In this document: in pieces, positions 25,440-35,900 of the stretch
Layout of the letters: each line of letters opens with the position of its first letter
Numbering within the stretch: position 1 is the first letter of the stretch
NCBI GenBank assembly: GCA_002786715.1
Contig: PCTW01000082.1
Coordinates: 1-64,000, forward strand
Reading direction: 5' to 3'
DNA from: Bdellovibrio sp. CG22_combo_CG10-13_8_21_14_all_39_27
GTDB lineage: Bacteria; Bdellovibrionota; Bacteriovoracia; Bacteriovoracales; Bacteriovoracaceae
Length of the DNA: 64,000 nucleotides
Position numbers and translations under genes: made by a program
Notes under the pieces: model-generated
What the model saw: the letters and a program-made list of their open reading frames with translations, nothing else
What the model was told of the DNA's origin: nothing
Database searches by the model: none

Positions 25440-28400
25440 AATAAAAATTCCAGATGATGATGGTAAAGGTGTGTCTTGTCATTAACATATTTGAACACTA
25501 TCCCAGTTTTTTCTAAACTACATACTCCATCTACTTCATTGCATCGAATAGGTCGATCTATGATTGGAACAGAAATAATCCCCCTCCCTCCAACATTAAT
25601 AAGATCAAACCAACCTATGATTGCACCTACTACTATTGAGATATTCCATTTTCCTATATCAATAAAATTGCTCTCATCTTCAGCTCCTCTAGAAATAATC
25701 AAATTTTGAATTAATTTTCCATTTACTTGATTAAATTCTCCAAGAGCTTTAAATCCTAGTCTCAAATCATCTACCCAATCGGCAAGTTTCTTTAATTCAG
25801 GAGAATTCTCTATCTCTCTGTTAAAGACGGCTTGCCTAATAAGATCCTTTCTCTCCAGGTAACGAGCCGACAATTCATTATTTCTAAGACTGTGCGTCAA
25901 ATAAGTTATGTCTAAATTTTTTCCAATCTTATGTCCTGTTTTGTGAGGTCTAAATGCCCCTCCAAATGGGAGTGAGCCATCATTACATTTTAATCTTTTT
26001 GGTAATTCAAGATTCTCGGCAGTAGGAGTTAACATTTTCTTCAAAGTGAGAAATGAATGCCAGGTCAAGTAGCGGTCAATCACATTGCCAAATTCTGGAC
26101 AAGGAATCAACCTACCGTTGTATAAAGGGATTTGATTAAAAAAGACGGGTGCACTTTCTCTTGCCGTTCCATTTTCAATTGTAGAGACCGTAAATAAAAA
26201 ATTCACCTTTGTAACAGGAATTTTATCGACCCTATTTAACCAATCAAGCGCTGGATTGTTTCCAATAGAATCAATAGGCAATTGAACAATCAAATTAACG
26301 CAATTGAACTCACGGCAAGAGAATTCTTCTTTTTGGACAACACTATACTGTTTATTAGTAAATACTCCTTCTGCATCTTTTTTGCCAAAAAATTGGGTTG
26401 TATTCTTATCCTCTTTTTTAGAATCATTTCGCTCAACCGAAAGTCCAAGATCTGCATACTTTTGATTTTTTGGAAACTGCGCCGTTACAGTAAATTCCAA
26501 AAACCACCCTTTATTATAGCTATGAGGTAATGGCCCTTTTGTGCCACTTGGAACAGGAGCTACTGAAGTCAAATCTACACTTGTCGGAAAATACTCACTC
26601 GTCTCATTTCCATGACCATCAATTCTCTTAATTGAATTTGGAATAATTCTTGGTTGATTTTGTTCGAAAACAACACCGACTCCAATTGCTGATCCACAGC
26701 TAGATGAAGGCCCTCTTTTTAATGAAGTGGCACTCATTTCAATTTCAATTTCGATTTCATCTTGCTTAAAGCTCTTTGCTTTTTTTACTTCAATCGTTTC
26801 CCAATGTGAGGTGCTTACAGCATCACCAATTTGTGGAAATTCTTTATCTGCAGGGATGGAGGTTGTAACTCGAGTAAAATCAATCGGAGCTTTCCCAGGA
26901 ACCTTAATAGTTAAATTAACAAGATCTTCGGTTTCTTCACCGATCGTAAAGACTTGGTAAGCAACGATAATTGAATCCTTGTTGGCCGGTATTTTCTTTT
27001 TATAATTCAGCTTGGCAACTTTTCCTACTTTATCAGGAGTAAAGACAATCTTTTCAATCGCAAAATTTGATCTCGGGTCCTGCCCTTTGAGTTGCTTTTC
27101 AAATTTTAGTAAATTCTTGTTCGCTTGTGGCATTGTCTTTGTTGGGATTTCATTAAAAGAGATGATTCTCTCTGAAGTGAACTGAGGAAAAGCGACGACC
27201 AGATCACTTCTGTATTCATCGGCGTATTTTGCAATCAGAAGATAGCCGTCAAAGGGTAGATTTTTAAACTCAAATTCTCCAGAACTTCCAAGTCGAATCT
27301 CTTTATAGAGATCAAACTTTGTGCCTTTTAAGATTATGGTGGCGTTGCTTCGATCAGTAACCCTGCCTTTAATTGTACCTGAACCAAAGTAGATATTGGT
27401 AATCGTGCTGGTGTGTTCGACTCCTGACTCATCGAGAGCGTTAAAGTTGATTTTAAATTCATCATGCAGATCAATCGATTTCTTAAGGAGTTCTTCCATT
27501 GAAATCTTAAGTCTGCCATCTTCAACTCTTGAGATTCCAGAAATATCAAGTCTCGAAGGCAGACCACTACTTTCAACATAAACTTCTAATGCTGATTTAT
27601 TATCTGCGATAGGACTCAAATTCGGAACCAATTCGATGGCGATATCTTCATCACTAATGGGAATAATGCGATCATCATGTCCAATAATTCTTGAACAAGT
27701 GGTATCACCTATTTCTTGTTCACAGTTAACAGTTATTTCAGCGTAACTTGTATTAAAGCCACCAAGCTCATCCGTCACTTTAAGAGCAACGGTAAAAACG
27801 CCAGGGCCTATAAACTGATGGATAGGTTTAGGACCGGTAGCAGTGGTTCCATCTCCAAAATCCCAGTCATAGGAGACGACCATACCATCTTCATCACTTG
27901 AATCAGACCCGTTAAAATTGACTGTAAGATGGTTTTTCTTAGTGGCAAAAACATCGGCCTTAATAAAGGAGATCGGATCAGTGTTTAGCGGAAGTTCGAC
28001 TTCGAGAGGCAAAGTAAGAGAGTCACTCTCTCCATTTTTATCAATTGCCGTCATCTTAACAAAATATTTTCCCACAACTCTATACGAATGAGTCAGCTCC
28101 GACTTTTCATTTTCTCCCTCATCGCTTTGGTCCCCAAAGTCCCAAATGTATCTCAGTGTTAAATAGGAACCATTTCTTTCAGAGCTATCAATTGCATCAA
28201 AGGAGACTTCTCTATTGGGAAAATTGATATTTGATTGATTTCTATTAATTTTAAATTCTGCATAAGGAATCGGACAAAAATCAAATCGATTAAAAACATA
28301 CTCCGCTCTCTCAAGCTTGTTGTCTTTACAGACTCGACCATTGGCCTCGATTCTCACAGTGCCTGCAATGATCGCATTGCCTTGAACTCGGGCATTGTTT

Positions 28401-28801
28401 GAGAGTTTGGCGTAACCGTAGATTTTGGCCTTTTCTCTGACCAGAATATGATTGATTCCACTGGCCTCAAGTTTAGCGCCACCAAAGATTTCAACTTGAT
28501 CTTTTATGGTCACGTTACCCGAAATTTTCGCTCGTCCATAGACTTTAACTTCATCTTCAATTCTTGGAGTATCACTACCTAGTGCTGAGACAATCGCGCG
28601 GTCACAGACTTCGACATTGGGTCCTAAATAAACTCCCGCATCGACTTTAGCGGTTAAAGCGACAAAGCCTCCTGTTGGATTGCCCACTTCATCGTTTGGA
28701 TTGAAGTGCCTCGCGCCCGATTGGTTGTCGCAGTTTCTGCCCCAGCTATTAAAGGAGAGCAGCAGAAGAGAGAGAAATAGAAGAGATCGAGTCTTGTTCA
28801 T
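25436..28801 (-). CDS. Beta-helix operon gene 5: cap/helix + two PKD + carboxypeptidase-regulatory-like + MepA-like peptidase
   Basis: A 1121-aa exported protein. Signal peptide about 1-21; cap module Cys24-Cys66 (longer loop, x41); hexapeptide repeats to about 150; two PKD domains (about 190-360; Y-I-W-D-F-G-D and Y-D-W-D-F-G-D); a carboxypeptidase-regulatory-like beta sandwich (about 475-545; I-K-G-R-V-T-D); a long beta-rich stretch; and from about 947 to the end a region matching the M74 murein endopeptidase pattern: G-G-A-F followed by H957-K-I-G-K-N-L-D964, with a C-terminal H1111-L-Y-H-H-H. Those supply the HxxGxxxD and HxH-type zinc ligands of LAS enzymes. Predicted to cut peptidoglycan or a related cross-link. 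Confidence 0.78.
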   Translation of the reverse strand: MNKTRSLLFLSLLLLSFNSWGRNCDNQSGARHFNPNDEVGNPTGGFVALTAKVDAGVYLGPNVEVCDRAIVSALGSDTPRIEDEVKVYGRAKISGNVTIKDQVEIFGGAKLEASGINHILVREKAKIYGYAKLSNNARVQGNAIIAGTVRIEANGRVCKDNKLERAEYVFNRFDFCPIPYAEFKINRNQSNINFPNREVSFDAIDSSERNGSYLTLRYIWDFGDQSDEGENEKSELTHSYRVVGKYFVKMTAIDKNGESDSLTLPLEVELPLNTDPISFIKADVFATKKNHLTVNFNGSDSSDEDGMVVSYDWDFGDGTTATGPKPIHQFIGPGVFTVALKVTDELGGFNTSYAEITVNCEQEIGDTTCSRIIGHDDRIIPISDEDIAIELVPNLSPIADNKSALEVYVESSGLPSRLDISGISRVEDGRLKISMEELLKKSIDLHDEFKINFNALDESGVEHTSTITNIYFGSGTIKGRVTDRSNATIILKGTKFDLYKEIRLGSSGEFEFKNLPFDGYLLIAKYADEYRSDLVVAFPQFTSERIISFNEIPTKTMPQANKNLLKFEKQLKGQDPRSNFAIEKIVFTPDKVGKVAKLNYKKKIPANKDSIIVAYQVFTIGEETEDLVNLTIKVPGKAPIDFTRVTTSIPADKEFPQIGDAVSTSHWETIEVKKAKSFKQDEIEIEIEMSATSLKRGPSSSCGSAIGVGVVFEQNQPRIIPNSIKRIDGHGNETSEYFPTSVDLTSVAPVPSGTKGPLPHSYNKGWFLEFTVTAQFPKNQKYADLGLSVERNDSKKEDKNTTQFFGKKDAEGVFTNKQYSVVQKEEFSCREFNCVNLIVQLPIDSIGNNPALDWLNRVDKIPVTKVNFLFTVSTIENGTARESAPVFFNQIPLYNGRLIPCPEFGNVIDRYLTWHSFLTLKKMLTPTAENLELPKRLKCNDGSLPFGGAFRPHKTGHKIGKNLDITYLTHSLRNNELSARYLERKDLIRQAVFNREIENSPELKKLADWVDDLRLGFKALGEFNQVNGKLIQNLIISRGAEDESNFIDIGKWNISIVVGAIIGWFDLINVGGRGIISVPIIDRPIRCNEVDGVCSLEKTGIVFKYVNDKTHLYHHHLEFLL

Positions 28802-30100
28802 TTAGATTTCATTTCCTCGATTATAATCTCCAGTTATGAGATTTGCTGTGCCGTGGATCAGTGCCGTTCCATGAATCAAAGTATCGCCTCCTACTTCGGC
28901 ATTCTCAAAGATTTGACCCAGCTCAAAAACTGAAGCTGTGCCATAGACTCTGCCGTTACCGTAAATTTCTGCGTTCCCGTAGATTTTAGCACTATCAGCA
29001 ACCGAGCTGTCATCATAGATTTGCGCTTTCCCTGAAACTTCAGCAGTTCCTCTCACGACACCGCGCCCGTAAACTTGGGCGTGTCCTAAGATTTTCGCAA
29101 ATTCAAAGACATCAGCATTGTCGTAGAGGATTGAGTCACCAGATACTTGAGCATTGTCATGCACTTTAGCATTGCCTCTTACTTTTGCCCTCGCACTAAT
29201 GAGGGCACTGTCAAAGACTTCGGCATTATCAAAAACCTCTGCACGAGAGAGAATTTGAGCATTTCCATAGACTCTAGCATCACCAAAGACACGGGACTTA
29301 TCACTAACAATCGCGTTGTCGTAAATGAGAGCATTGTCTCCAACTCGAGCGAAATCTGAAACAGTAGCATTACCACTAATTAAAACTTCACCGTAGGCAA
29401 TAACATTATCTTTTACCGTTGCCGTATCACCAACTTGAGCAAAGTCATTGAGGATGGCAAAGTCAAAAACTTTGGCAAGTGCGTAGACTTGTGAAAAGTT
29501 ATTAAGAGTTGTTTGCCCGTAAACTTCTGCTGAACCATAAATAACAACTGAGTCATTGAGAGTTACTTTCTCTCTCACAACAGCAGAACCAAAAACTTGG
29601 CAGTCTCCATTAATTATCACTTCATCTCTTACACTAGCGCTGCCATAAACTTGTGCTTCACTTTGAGCAGAAAATTGGACAAGACCTACAATGCTGGAAG
29701 TTTCAAAAATCAAGGGTTCACCTTGAATAAGCAATTCAGTTAAGGTCGAGTTCGCAACCAACTGAGAAGTAATACTCGCTTGATCATAAATTTTGGCATT
29801 GCCAGTAATCGTCATAGGAGCATCAACACTTGTTAGGGTTGCGCTGTTATAGACTCTCGCAAGTCCACTGATGACAATCCTTTGAGCATTATTAGTTGTG
29901 ACAACCACATTGTCTAAAACTTGAGCTTCATCACAAACTTCCGCATCGACGCCAAGATAAACTGTGGCATCGACGGTGGCGGTGTCAGCAACAAAGCCAC
30001 CACCGTTGGCGTGAGTACTTCCTGGTACGCCACCGCAATTGATGGCGTACACAGGCAGAGAGAGAATTCCGAAAAGAGCTACTAAAAATGAATATTTCAC
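28802..30100 (-). CDS. Beta-helix operon gene 4: nearly pure hexapeptide-repeat beta-helix
   Basis: A 432-aa exported protein: signal peptide 1-19 (ending V-Y-A), cap module Cys22-Cys56 (C-x33-C around H-A-N-G-G-G-F-V-A-D-T-A), then about 60 consecutive hexapeptides to the C-terminus (patterns A-K-V-R-G-N, A-Q-V-Y-G-R, A-E-I-Y-G-N). This predicts an uninterrupted left-handed beta-helix of about 20 turns. The start is GTG, with GGAG upstream, and gives the signal peptide; the frame is open a further 72 codons upstream, but that overlaps the preceding gene and is not taken. It directly abuts the next gene with no gap. Confidence 0.85.
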   Translation of the reverse strand: MKYSFLVALFGILSLPVYAINCGGVPGSTHANGGGFVADTATVDATVYLGVDAEVCDEAQVLDNVVVTTNNAQRIVISGLARVYNSATLTSVDAPMTITGNAKIYDQASITSQLVANSTLTELLIQGEPLIFETSSIVGLVQFSAQSEAQVYGSASVRDEVIINGDCQVFGSAVVREKVTLNDSVVIYGSAEVYGQTTLNNFSQVYALAKVFDFAILNDFAQVGDTATVKDNVIAYGEVLISGNATVSDFARVGDNALIYDNAIVSDKSRVFGDARVYGNAQILSRAEVFDNAEVFDSALISARAKVRGNAKVHDNAQVSGDSILYDNADVFEFAKILGHAQVYGRGVVRGTAEVSGKAQIYDDSSVADSAKIYGNAEIYGNGRVYGTASVFELGQIFENAEVGGDTLIHGTALIHGTANLITGDYNRGNEI

Positions 30101-30113
30101 TTTATTCTCCAAA

Positions 30114-31214
30114 TTATAAACCAAAGTACAGACCAGTTGTGTAAGTTGTCGAACCGGTACTAAAGTCGGCAGAGCCGCGAACAATGGCATCACCTGTAAA
30201 AACATTTGTTCCACCAATAATGGCATTTTCATAAACATTAACTTGACCTGAGACTTGAGCCGAATCTTGAATGGTGGCACTTCCACCGATATTAGCTTCA
30301 CCAAAAACTTTTGCATTGTTTTGAATAGTGATTAGCTCACCAACATCGTAAGATGAAACATAAGCACTGCCATAGATCTTGGCGCTATCTTTGATCACGA
30401 CATTTGAATCAATATAAGCTTTGCCAGAGATAGAAATTCCTATTCCATCAATCAGTCCATTCTTAGATAAAATAACAAAAGCTTTATCTCCAATATAAGC
30501 AACTGTTGTCGGAGTCGTTGTTGTAAAACCACCAACTGCTGCATCACCAGTTACCGTCACGGTTCCACTTAAATTGGCCCCTTCTGCAACAAATCCATTT
30601 CCTTGAATAACCACATTGTCTCGGATTTGAGCAGCACTAGTGACATGACCATTTCCTTTGACAACGGCACTTCCACTGACTTTAGCATTGCTAGAGACTC
30701 TTCCATTTTCTTCAATGATAGAACTTCCAGATAAACGAGCTGAACCCAAAACTTGAGAAGTTCCTCTGACAATTGTTGTCTCGCTTAAATGAGCATTTCC
30801 TTCTACAACGGCATTTTGATAAACCTGAGCTGAACCACCGATATCAGCAGAACCTTTAACCACTACATCATCATAAACCAGAGCATTGTCATGAATTTGA
30901 GCAAACTCCGAAACAAAGGCATTTCCATGAATTTTGCCATTATCAAAGACTTGAACGTCGCCAGAGACTGAAGCGTTGCCTTCAACCAAAGCATCATCGC
31001 GCAAGACAACGTCTCCCGTTACAACTGCGGTATCGCAAACTCTAGCGTTGACATCCATATAGACAGAAGCTGCGACAGTGGCGGTATCATGATACTGACC
31101 ACCAGTGCTTCCATCTGGATTAGTATGAGGGAGAAGAGTTCCAGCGTTTGTACAAATTGCAGCATGGGAACTCAAAGTTGCAAAAATTATTGTCATAAAG
31201 AATAGTGTTTTCAT
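30114..31214 (-). CDS. Beta-helix operon gene 3: hexapeptide-repeat beta-helix protein
   Basis: A 366-aa exported protein: signal peptide about 1-18 (S-S-H-A-A), cap module Cys21-Cys60 with a slightly longer loop (x38; H-T-N-P-D-G-S-T-G-G), then hexapeptide repeats almost to the end (A-S-V-S-G-D, V-V-K-G-S-A, A-Q-V-S-G-Q). The repeat register is broken near the middle (about 240-275), which may be a loop protruding from the helix. No separate cargo domain. It is 13 nt upstream of the next gene. Confidence 0.84.
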   Translation of the reverse strand: MKTLFFMTIIFATLSSHAAICTNAGTLLPHTNPDGSTGGQYHDTATVAASVYMDVNARVCDTAVVTGDVVLRDDALVEGNASVSGDVQVFDNGKIHGNAFVSEFAQIHDNALVYDDVVVKGSADIGGSAQVYQNAVVEGNAHLSETTIVRGTSQVLGSARLSGSSIIEENGRVSSNAKVSGSAVVKGNGHVTSAAQIRDNVVIQGNGFVAEGANLSGTVTVTGDAAVGGFTTTTPTTVAYIGDKAFVILSKNGLIDGIGISISGKAYIDSNVVIKDSAKIYGSAYVSSYDVGELITIQNNAKVFGEANIGGSATIQDSAQVSGQVNVYENAIIGGTNVFTGDAIVRGSADFSTGSTTYTTGLYFGL

Positions 31215-31232
31215 GTTAATTCCTTTTAAAAT

Positions 31233-32924
31233 TTAATAAATATATTCAACAAAAATTGGAAGCAATGAAGAAGCTACATCAGAGCGACCTAATGGCCCAG
31301 AGCCCCAGCACATCAACACTCCCTCTGATCCAGCGCAAACTGAATTTAAAGTTGTCCCTAGGGTTGTCGGATTTAAGCCTTGAAGTACAGGAGTCACTAA
31401 GTCAATTCTATTTGTGCCTGATCCAATACCAAGTATGCCTACGTAACCCCAACAGCCCATTTGACCAAAAGCCACCGCACAAACTCCATTATAGCTTGAG
31501 GCTAAGTTGGAGACTGCAGGCAAGGAATTGACTGAAAGAGTTGGAATTTCAGTGGTAGCACCACCATGGCCACCTTGTAGATAAGTATTATTCCCCCAGC
31601 AATAAACTTCTTCATTGTCATTAATGGCACATGAAGAGACCCCTCCGAGTGAAATTGTTTGAACCGAGCCGATACTTACTGATAATGCAGTCGGTGAATA
31701 ATTATCAGTACCTATTATTCCGCTTCCCAATTGACCATAGTTGTTTGAACCCCAACATTGAACAGTGTTATCAGAAAGGACAGCGCAAGAGTGATTTTCC
31801 CCTACAGCAATATTAATCGCCGTCGTGATCCCTGTTGCCGTTGGAATATTTTTATCAATATTTGTTCCATCGCCAAGTTGACCATGACTATTAGCTCCCC
31901 AGCACCAAACACTTCCCGTTGATGATAGGGCACAGTTATGATTAAAACCTGAAACAACTTTTGTGATCGAAGTTAAACCACTTGCCACGACAGGAGTATC
32001 TGAATCGATAATGCTGGCATTACCTAGTTGTCCTGAGCTATTTAGCCCCCAACATTCAACGGTATCATTATTTCGAACGATACAAGTGTGAAATGAGCCG
32101 GTAGAAACGTCAGTAGCATCAAGAATTCCCGCTACCGCATTTTTAAGTTTGATTGTACTCTGAGCTCCTGCGAAAGAAGGAATCCCTAATTGACCAAATT
32201 GATTATTACCCCAACAAATAACCTGTGAGCCATACTGAGATGAACCAATCATACACATATGATGAGAGACTGAACTTTGTGAAAGTTTTGAGATTGAAAT
32301 TGGAGGAGCGCAATGATTCCATCCTCCTGAGATTTCAAAATCAATATTCTCATTATTACATACAACAGCACTTGAAGTGATTTTTCCTTCAGGACCAACG
32401 GTCGCCAAGCCATGCACTGTTGAAGATTCAATATAGCCTCCACCAATTAAGGCGTGACCATAAATTTTTGAAGAGATGATTTTAGAATCACTTATCACTC
32501 TGGCATTTCCATAAATTGTGGAATTATCAATTTGAGCATCATCCTCAATCACTGCATGTCCAAAAATTGAAGTTCCAGTCGTCACGTTTAATGTAGGGAT
32601 GCCAGGAAGTAAAAATCCACGTAAATTGGCAAACCCTCCTACATCAGAATCGTTTATCACAACATTTCCCTCAATTGTTGCAAAGTCGTTAACATTTGAA
32701 TTATTAATAATTTGAGCATTACCAGAAATTTTGGCATAGCCACAAACAGCACTATTACTAGAAACGACAACACTTGGTGCAACATTGGCGGTAATTGCGA
32801 CAAAGCCTCCACCATTGGGATGAGCAAATCCAATGTCACCTGCACATTGGGCCCATGCATTTGAAGTTAATCCAAAAGAGATGAGGGCCAACGCCATCAC
32901 TCCACACTTTTTCAATACATTCAT
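31233..32924 (-). CDS. Beta-helix operon gene 2: cap/helix + RCC1-like beta-propeller
   Basis: A 563-aa exported protein. Signal peptide about 1-25; cap Cys27-Cys61 (C-x33-C around H-P-N-G-G-G-F-V-A); hexapeptide repeats to about 215; then from about 235 to the end RCC1 repeats of about 50 residues, each with H-x-C-x(n)-C-W-G-x-N-x-x-G-Q-L-G (for example V-E-C-W-G-L-N-S-S-G-Q-L-G). The paired cysteines in each blade are typical of secreted bacterial RCC1 propellers, which usually mediate binding. It is 18 nt upstream of the next gene. Confidence 0.87.
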   Translation of the reverse strand: MNVLKKCGVMALALISFGLTSNAWAQCAGDIGFAHPNGGGFVAITANVAPSVVVSSNSAVCGYAKISGNAQIINNSNVNDFATIEGNVVINDSDVGGFANLRGFLLPGIPTLNVTTGTSIFGHAVIEDDAQIDNSTIYGNARVISDSKIISSKIYGHALIGGGYIESSTVHGLATVGPEGKITSSAVVCNNENIDFEISGGWNHCAPPISISKLSQSSVSHHMCMIGSSQYGSQVICWGNNQFGQLGIPSFAGAQSTIKLKNAVAGILDATDVSTGSFHTCIVRNNDTVECWGLNSSGQLGNASIIDSDTPVVASGLTSITKVVSGFNHNCALSSTGSVWCWGANSHGQLGDGTNIDKNIPTATGITTAINIAVGENHSCAVLSDNTVQCWGSNNYGQLGSGIIGTDNYSPTALSVSIGSVQTISLGGVSSCAINDNEEVYCWGNNTYLQGGHGGATTEIPTLSVNSLPAVSNLASSYNGVCAVAFGQMGCWGYVGILGIGSGTNRIDLVTPVLQGLNPTTLGTTLNSVCAGSEGVLMCWGSGPLGRSDVASSLLPIFVEYIY

Positions 32925-32947
32925 CTTTATCTCCTTTTTATCATCAT

Positions 32948-35900
32948 CTACTGACAGATTTCATTATTGGTTAGGGTCTTAAAACAAAGCTTATTATTCT
33001 TTTTGTACATCTCCTTAATAAAGGGCAATTTTTTAATCGCAGAATCTTTCCTTTGAACTTTATCGAAACAATGAACTTCGCCCTCGTTTGTTAAGGAGCA
33101 ATCATCAATCCAATTAATTGGTTCCGTGAGAGAGCGACTCATTTCTTTTCGATTTGAAATGACCGTGTTCATTCCAGTAAAATCACCACACTTTTGGAAC
33201 CCAAAAGCCTTATCAATTTCTGATTTGGCCCTAATTTTGATTGAGCAAGACTCGCCTTCTTGAATTTTTTGGTCGCGACAATCGTTATCGAGTAAAACAA
33301 GATTCTTTGAATCACGCCCCACTAAACTCAACGGCGCACAATCAAGAGCATCAGCAAAACCAATGTTGAAGATTTCGATGATAGAAGTTTCATTCTTTGA
33401 AAGTTTTAAAACTTGAGGTCTTAATAATAGAGTTGGGAAATCGGGATCAATTCCGTTGGCATAGAGATCCCCTTGAATACTTCCGCCTTTTGTACAAGAA
33501 AAAGAAACCTGTGCCGTTCTCTCTCCTAACAGCTCTGAAGGAATGGAAGAAATACTACCTTGGCAAAAATCTCCTGGCGCAAGCTCAGTAACTGAGCTAC
33601 ATGGCTTTAAAAGACTGGTATAATCAATGGAAAATTCAATTGAATTTGAGCCCGTTAATTGTGGATTAGAGCACCCTCTTAAGTATCCCGTTCCATTGTT
33701 TAAGAAAGTAAAAACTCTTTCTGGACTTTGATAACCAACTCCCACATTTTGAAAGTTGAAGGCTTTGGGTGCCATAACTATTGAACTTGGGAGCAATTTC
33801 CCCATAGAATGGAGATTAGCTGTAACGCTTCCACCAATTGAACAAGTTCGTCGCACTTGAGCTTCTTTTTTGGTCAATGATGTCGGCGCCGATTCAATTG
33901 CAAACTGGCAATAGTCGCCTGGCGCAAGATCATTGGTACCGCAGCTTTTTTCACTTAGAGTAATGATAGAAAATTCTGCGGCATCAACTCCTTCAAGCAC
34001 AGGAGCTGAGCAACCTTTAACTGGGCCAGGACCATTATTAATGACTTTGAAAACTTGCTGTTTGGAAATTTGGTTCTCACCGACCACCAAGAAATCATGT
34101 TCGCTTGGAGAGAAGGAAAGAGCAGAATTTCCTAGTTTGGCAAAAGTGGTCAAGTTAGATGAAACAGTTCCACCTATTGCGCATACTCTCTCTAAGGTAG
34201 CACTTTTAAGACCAATCGATTGTGGCTTCGCGTAGACTTGAACAAAACATGAGGAACCGGCATCTAAATCATTAGTTAAGCATTGATCAACTTCAAGTTC
34301 AAAATCAGCAGCATCAATTCCAGTTAATGTAGGAGCGCTACAACCAGAGACTTTCCCTTCACCTAAATTATTAAAGGTTATTTTCTTTAGACTTGAACTA
34401 TTTCCGACAACCGTTGGAGGAAACTGATAGGAAGGAGGATTCACCGTAAGTGATAGAACACCACTGATTGAATTGGCCTTCAGATCAATACTTACACTCC
34501 CACCCAAAGCACAACTATAGTCAAGCGAGGCTACTTTTTGACCAAGAGATGAAGGATGTGCGGTTATTCCAACATGACAGGCTTGAGACGCACCTAAATC
34601 CTCGGTCCCACAGGTATCTCTTGAGATTGAAAAGTCTGAAGCATTAATTCCAGAGAGAACCGGCGAAATACAGCTTCGTGCCACTCCTGAACTTGAATTT
34701 GTGATAACAAGGTCGATCTCTTTAGTCGCTTGACCTGAAACAATAGAACCAAAATTAATCTGTGACTGATTAGCAATGAGTGCACTTTCTTCAAGCTTAC
34801 CTTCAACACTTAAACTGGCCGTCGCATCCCCACCAATGCCACAAGCATGACTAAGTTGAGCAACCTTGACTCCCGTACTTGCAGGTCTTGCTTCAACCAC
34901 AACTTGGCAAGATTCATGAGCATTGAGAGTTGATAAACAACTATCGCTGACAATTGAAAAATCCGATGCGTTAGCTCCTTGAATAATTGTCGCTGAACAA
35001 TTAAGTAGTGAAGCTACGCCATTGTTTGTGAATTTAAAAACTTGTTGCTTCGAATTTTGTCCAGTCGTACTGTCACCAAAGGCAAACGTGGAAGGAGTTA
35101 CACCTTGCTCAGAATTCGCTGATACCCCAGTTACCTTTAACGAGGTTTGTCCAGTTCCGCCAAAACCACAAGTTCTGCTGAGAATGGCATTTTTTTGACC
35201 TAAGCTAACTGGGGCGGCCATGACTTGAACTTGACAAGACTCTTTTGGACCCAAGTCTTGAGTGGAGCATGTCTCTTGAACAATAGTAAAAGAAGTTACA
35301 TCTGCACCCGTTAATAATGGTGCGGAACAACTTCGAGCACTCCCTGTACCTAAGTTCGTAAAGCTTAAATTTAATATTTGAGAAGCATGATTGACTCCAA
35401 TGCTTAAGAAGTCATGTTCCACTTTAGAGAAGCTTAAATGAGAATCTGAACCCTCTGCAATAGCACTTAATTGCATGGATGCTGTTCCACCAATTCCACA
35501 ATCTCTTACAAGACTAGTGCTTTTTGGTCCAATTGAAATTGTTCTTGATTCTATTGCAATCAAACAAACCGATTGTGCACTTAAATTATTTGAAGAACAT
35601 TGATCATCGATGATTGAAAATTCGCTGGCATTTCCCCCAACTAAGCTAGCAGGAGTACAGCTTGAAGCCATCCCTGGCCCATTGTTTCTTACTTTTGCGT
35701 AAAAAACTTGTCCAGTACTTAAGACTTGCACTTTAGGAAATTGATATGAGCTTTGAAGAAAACTTATCATAGGGTTTGCTGATTCTGAAAGTGATTTTAT
35801 ATCGGCAATGGCCTTGCCACCAACAATACATTCTCTTTCAATGCGCGCAGTTTTTGCTCCAAGAGTCGTTGGTGTCGATGCAACTTCGATTTCACAACTA

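Noticed and set aside
30101-30316. 72-codon upstream extension of the frame starting at 30100
   Set aside because: It overlaps the preceding gene in another frame and gives no signal peptide; the GTG at 30100 has GGAG and a proper signal sequence.
28802-31214. Repeated DNA that might look like a CRISPR or satellite array
   Set aside because: The repetition is at the 18-bp level with variable bases and is fully explained by in-frame hexapeptide codons; no conserved repeat-spacer pattern.
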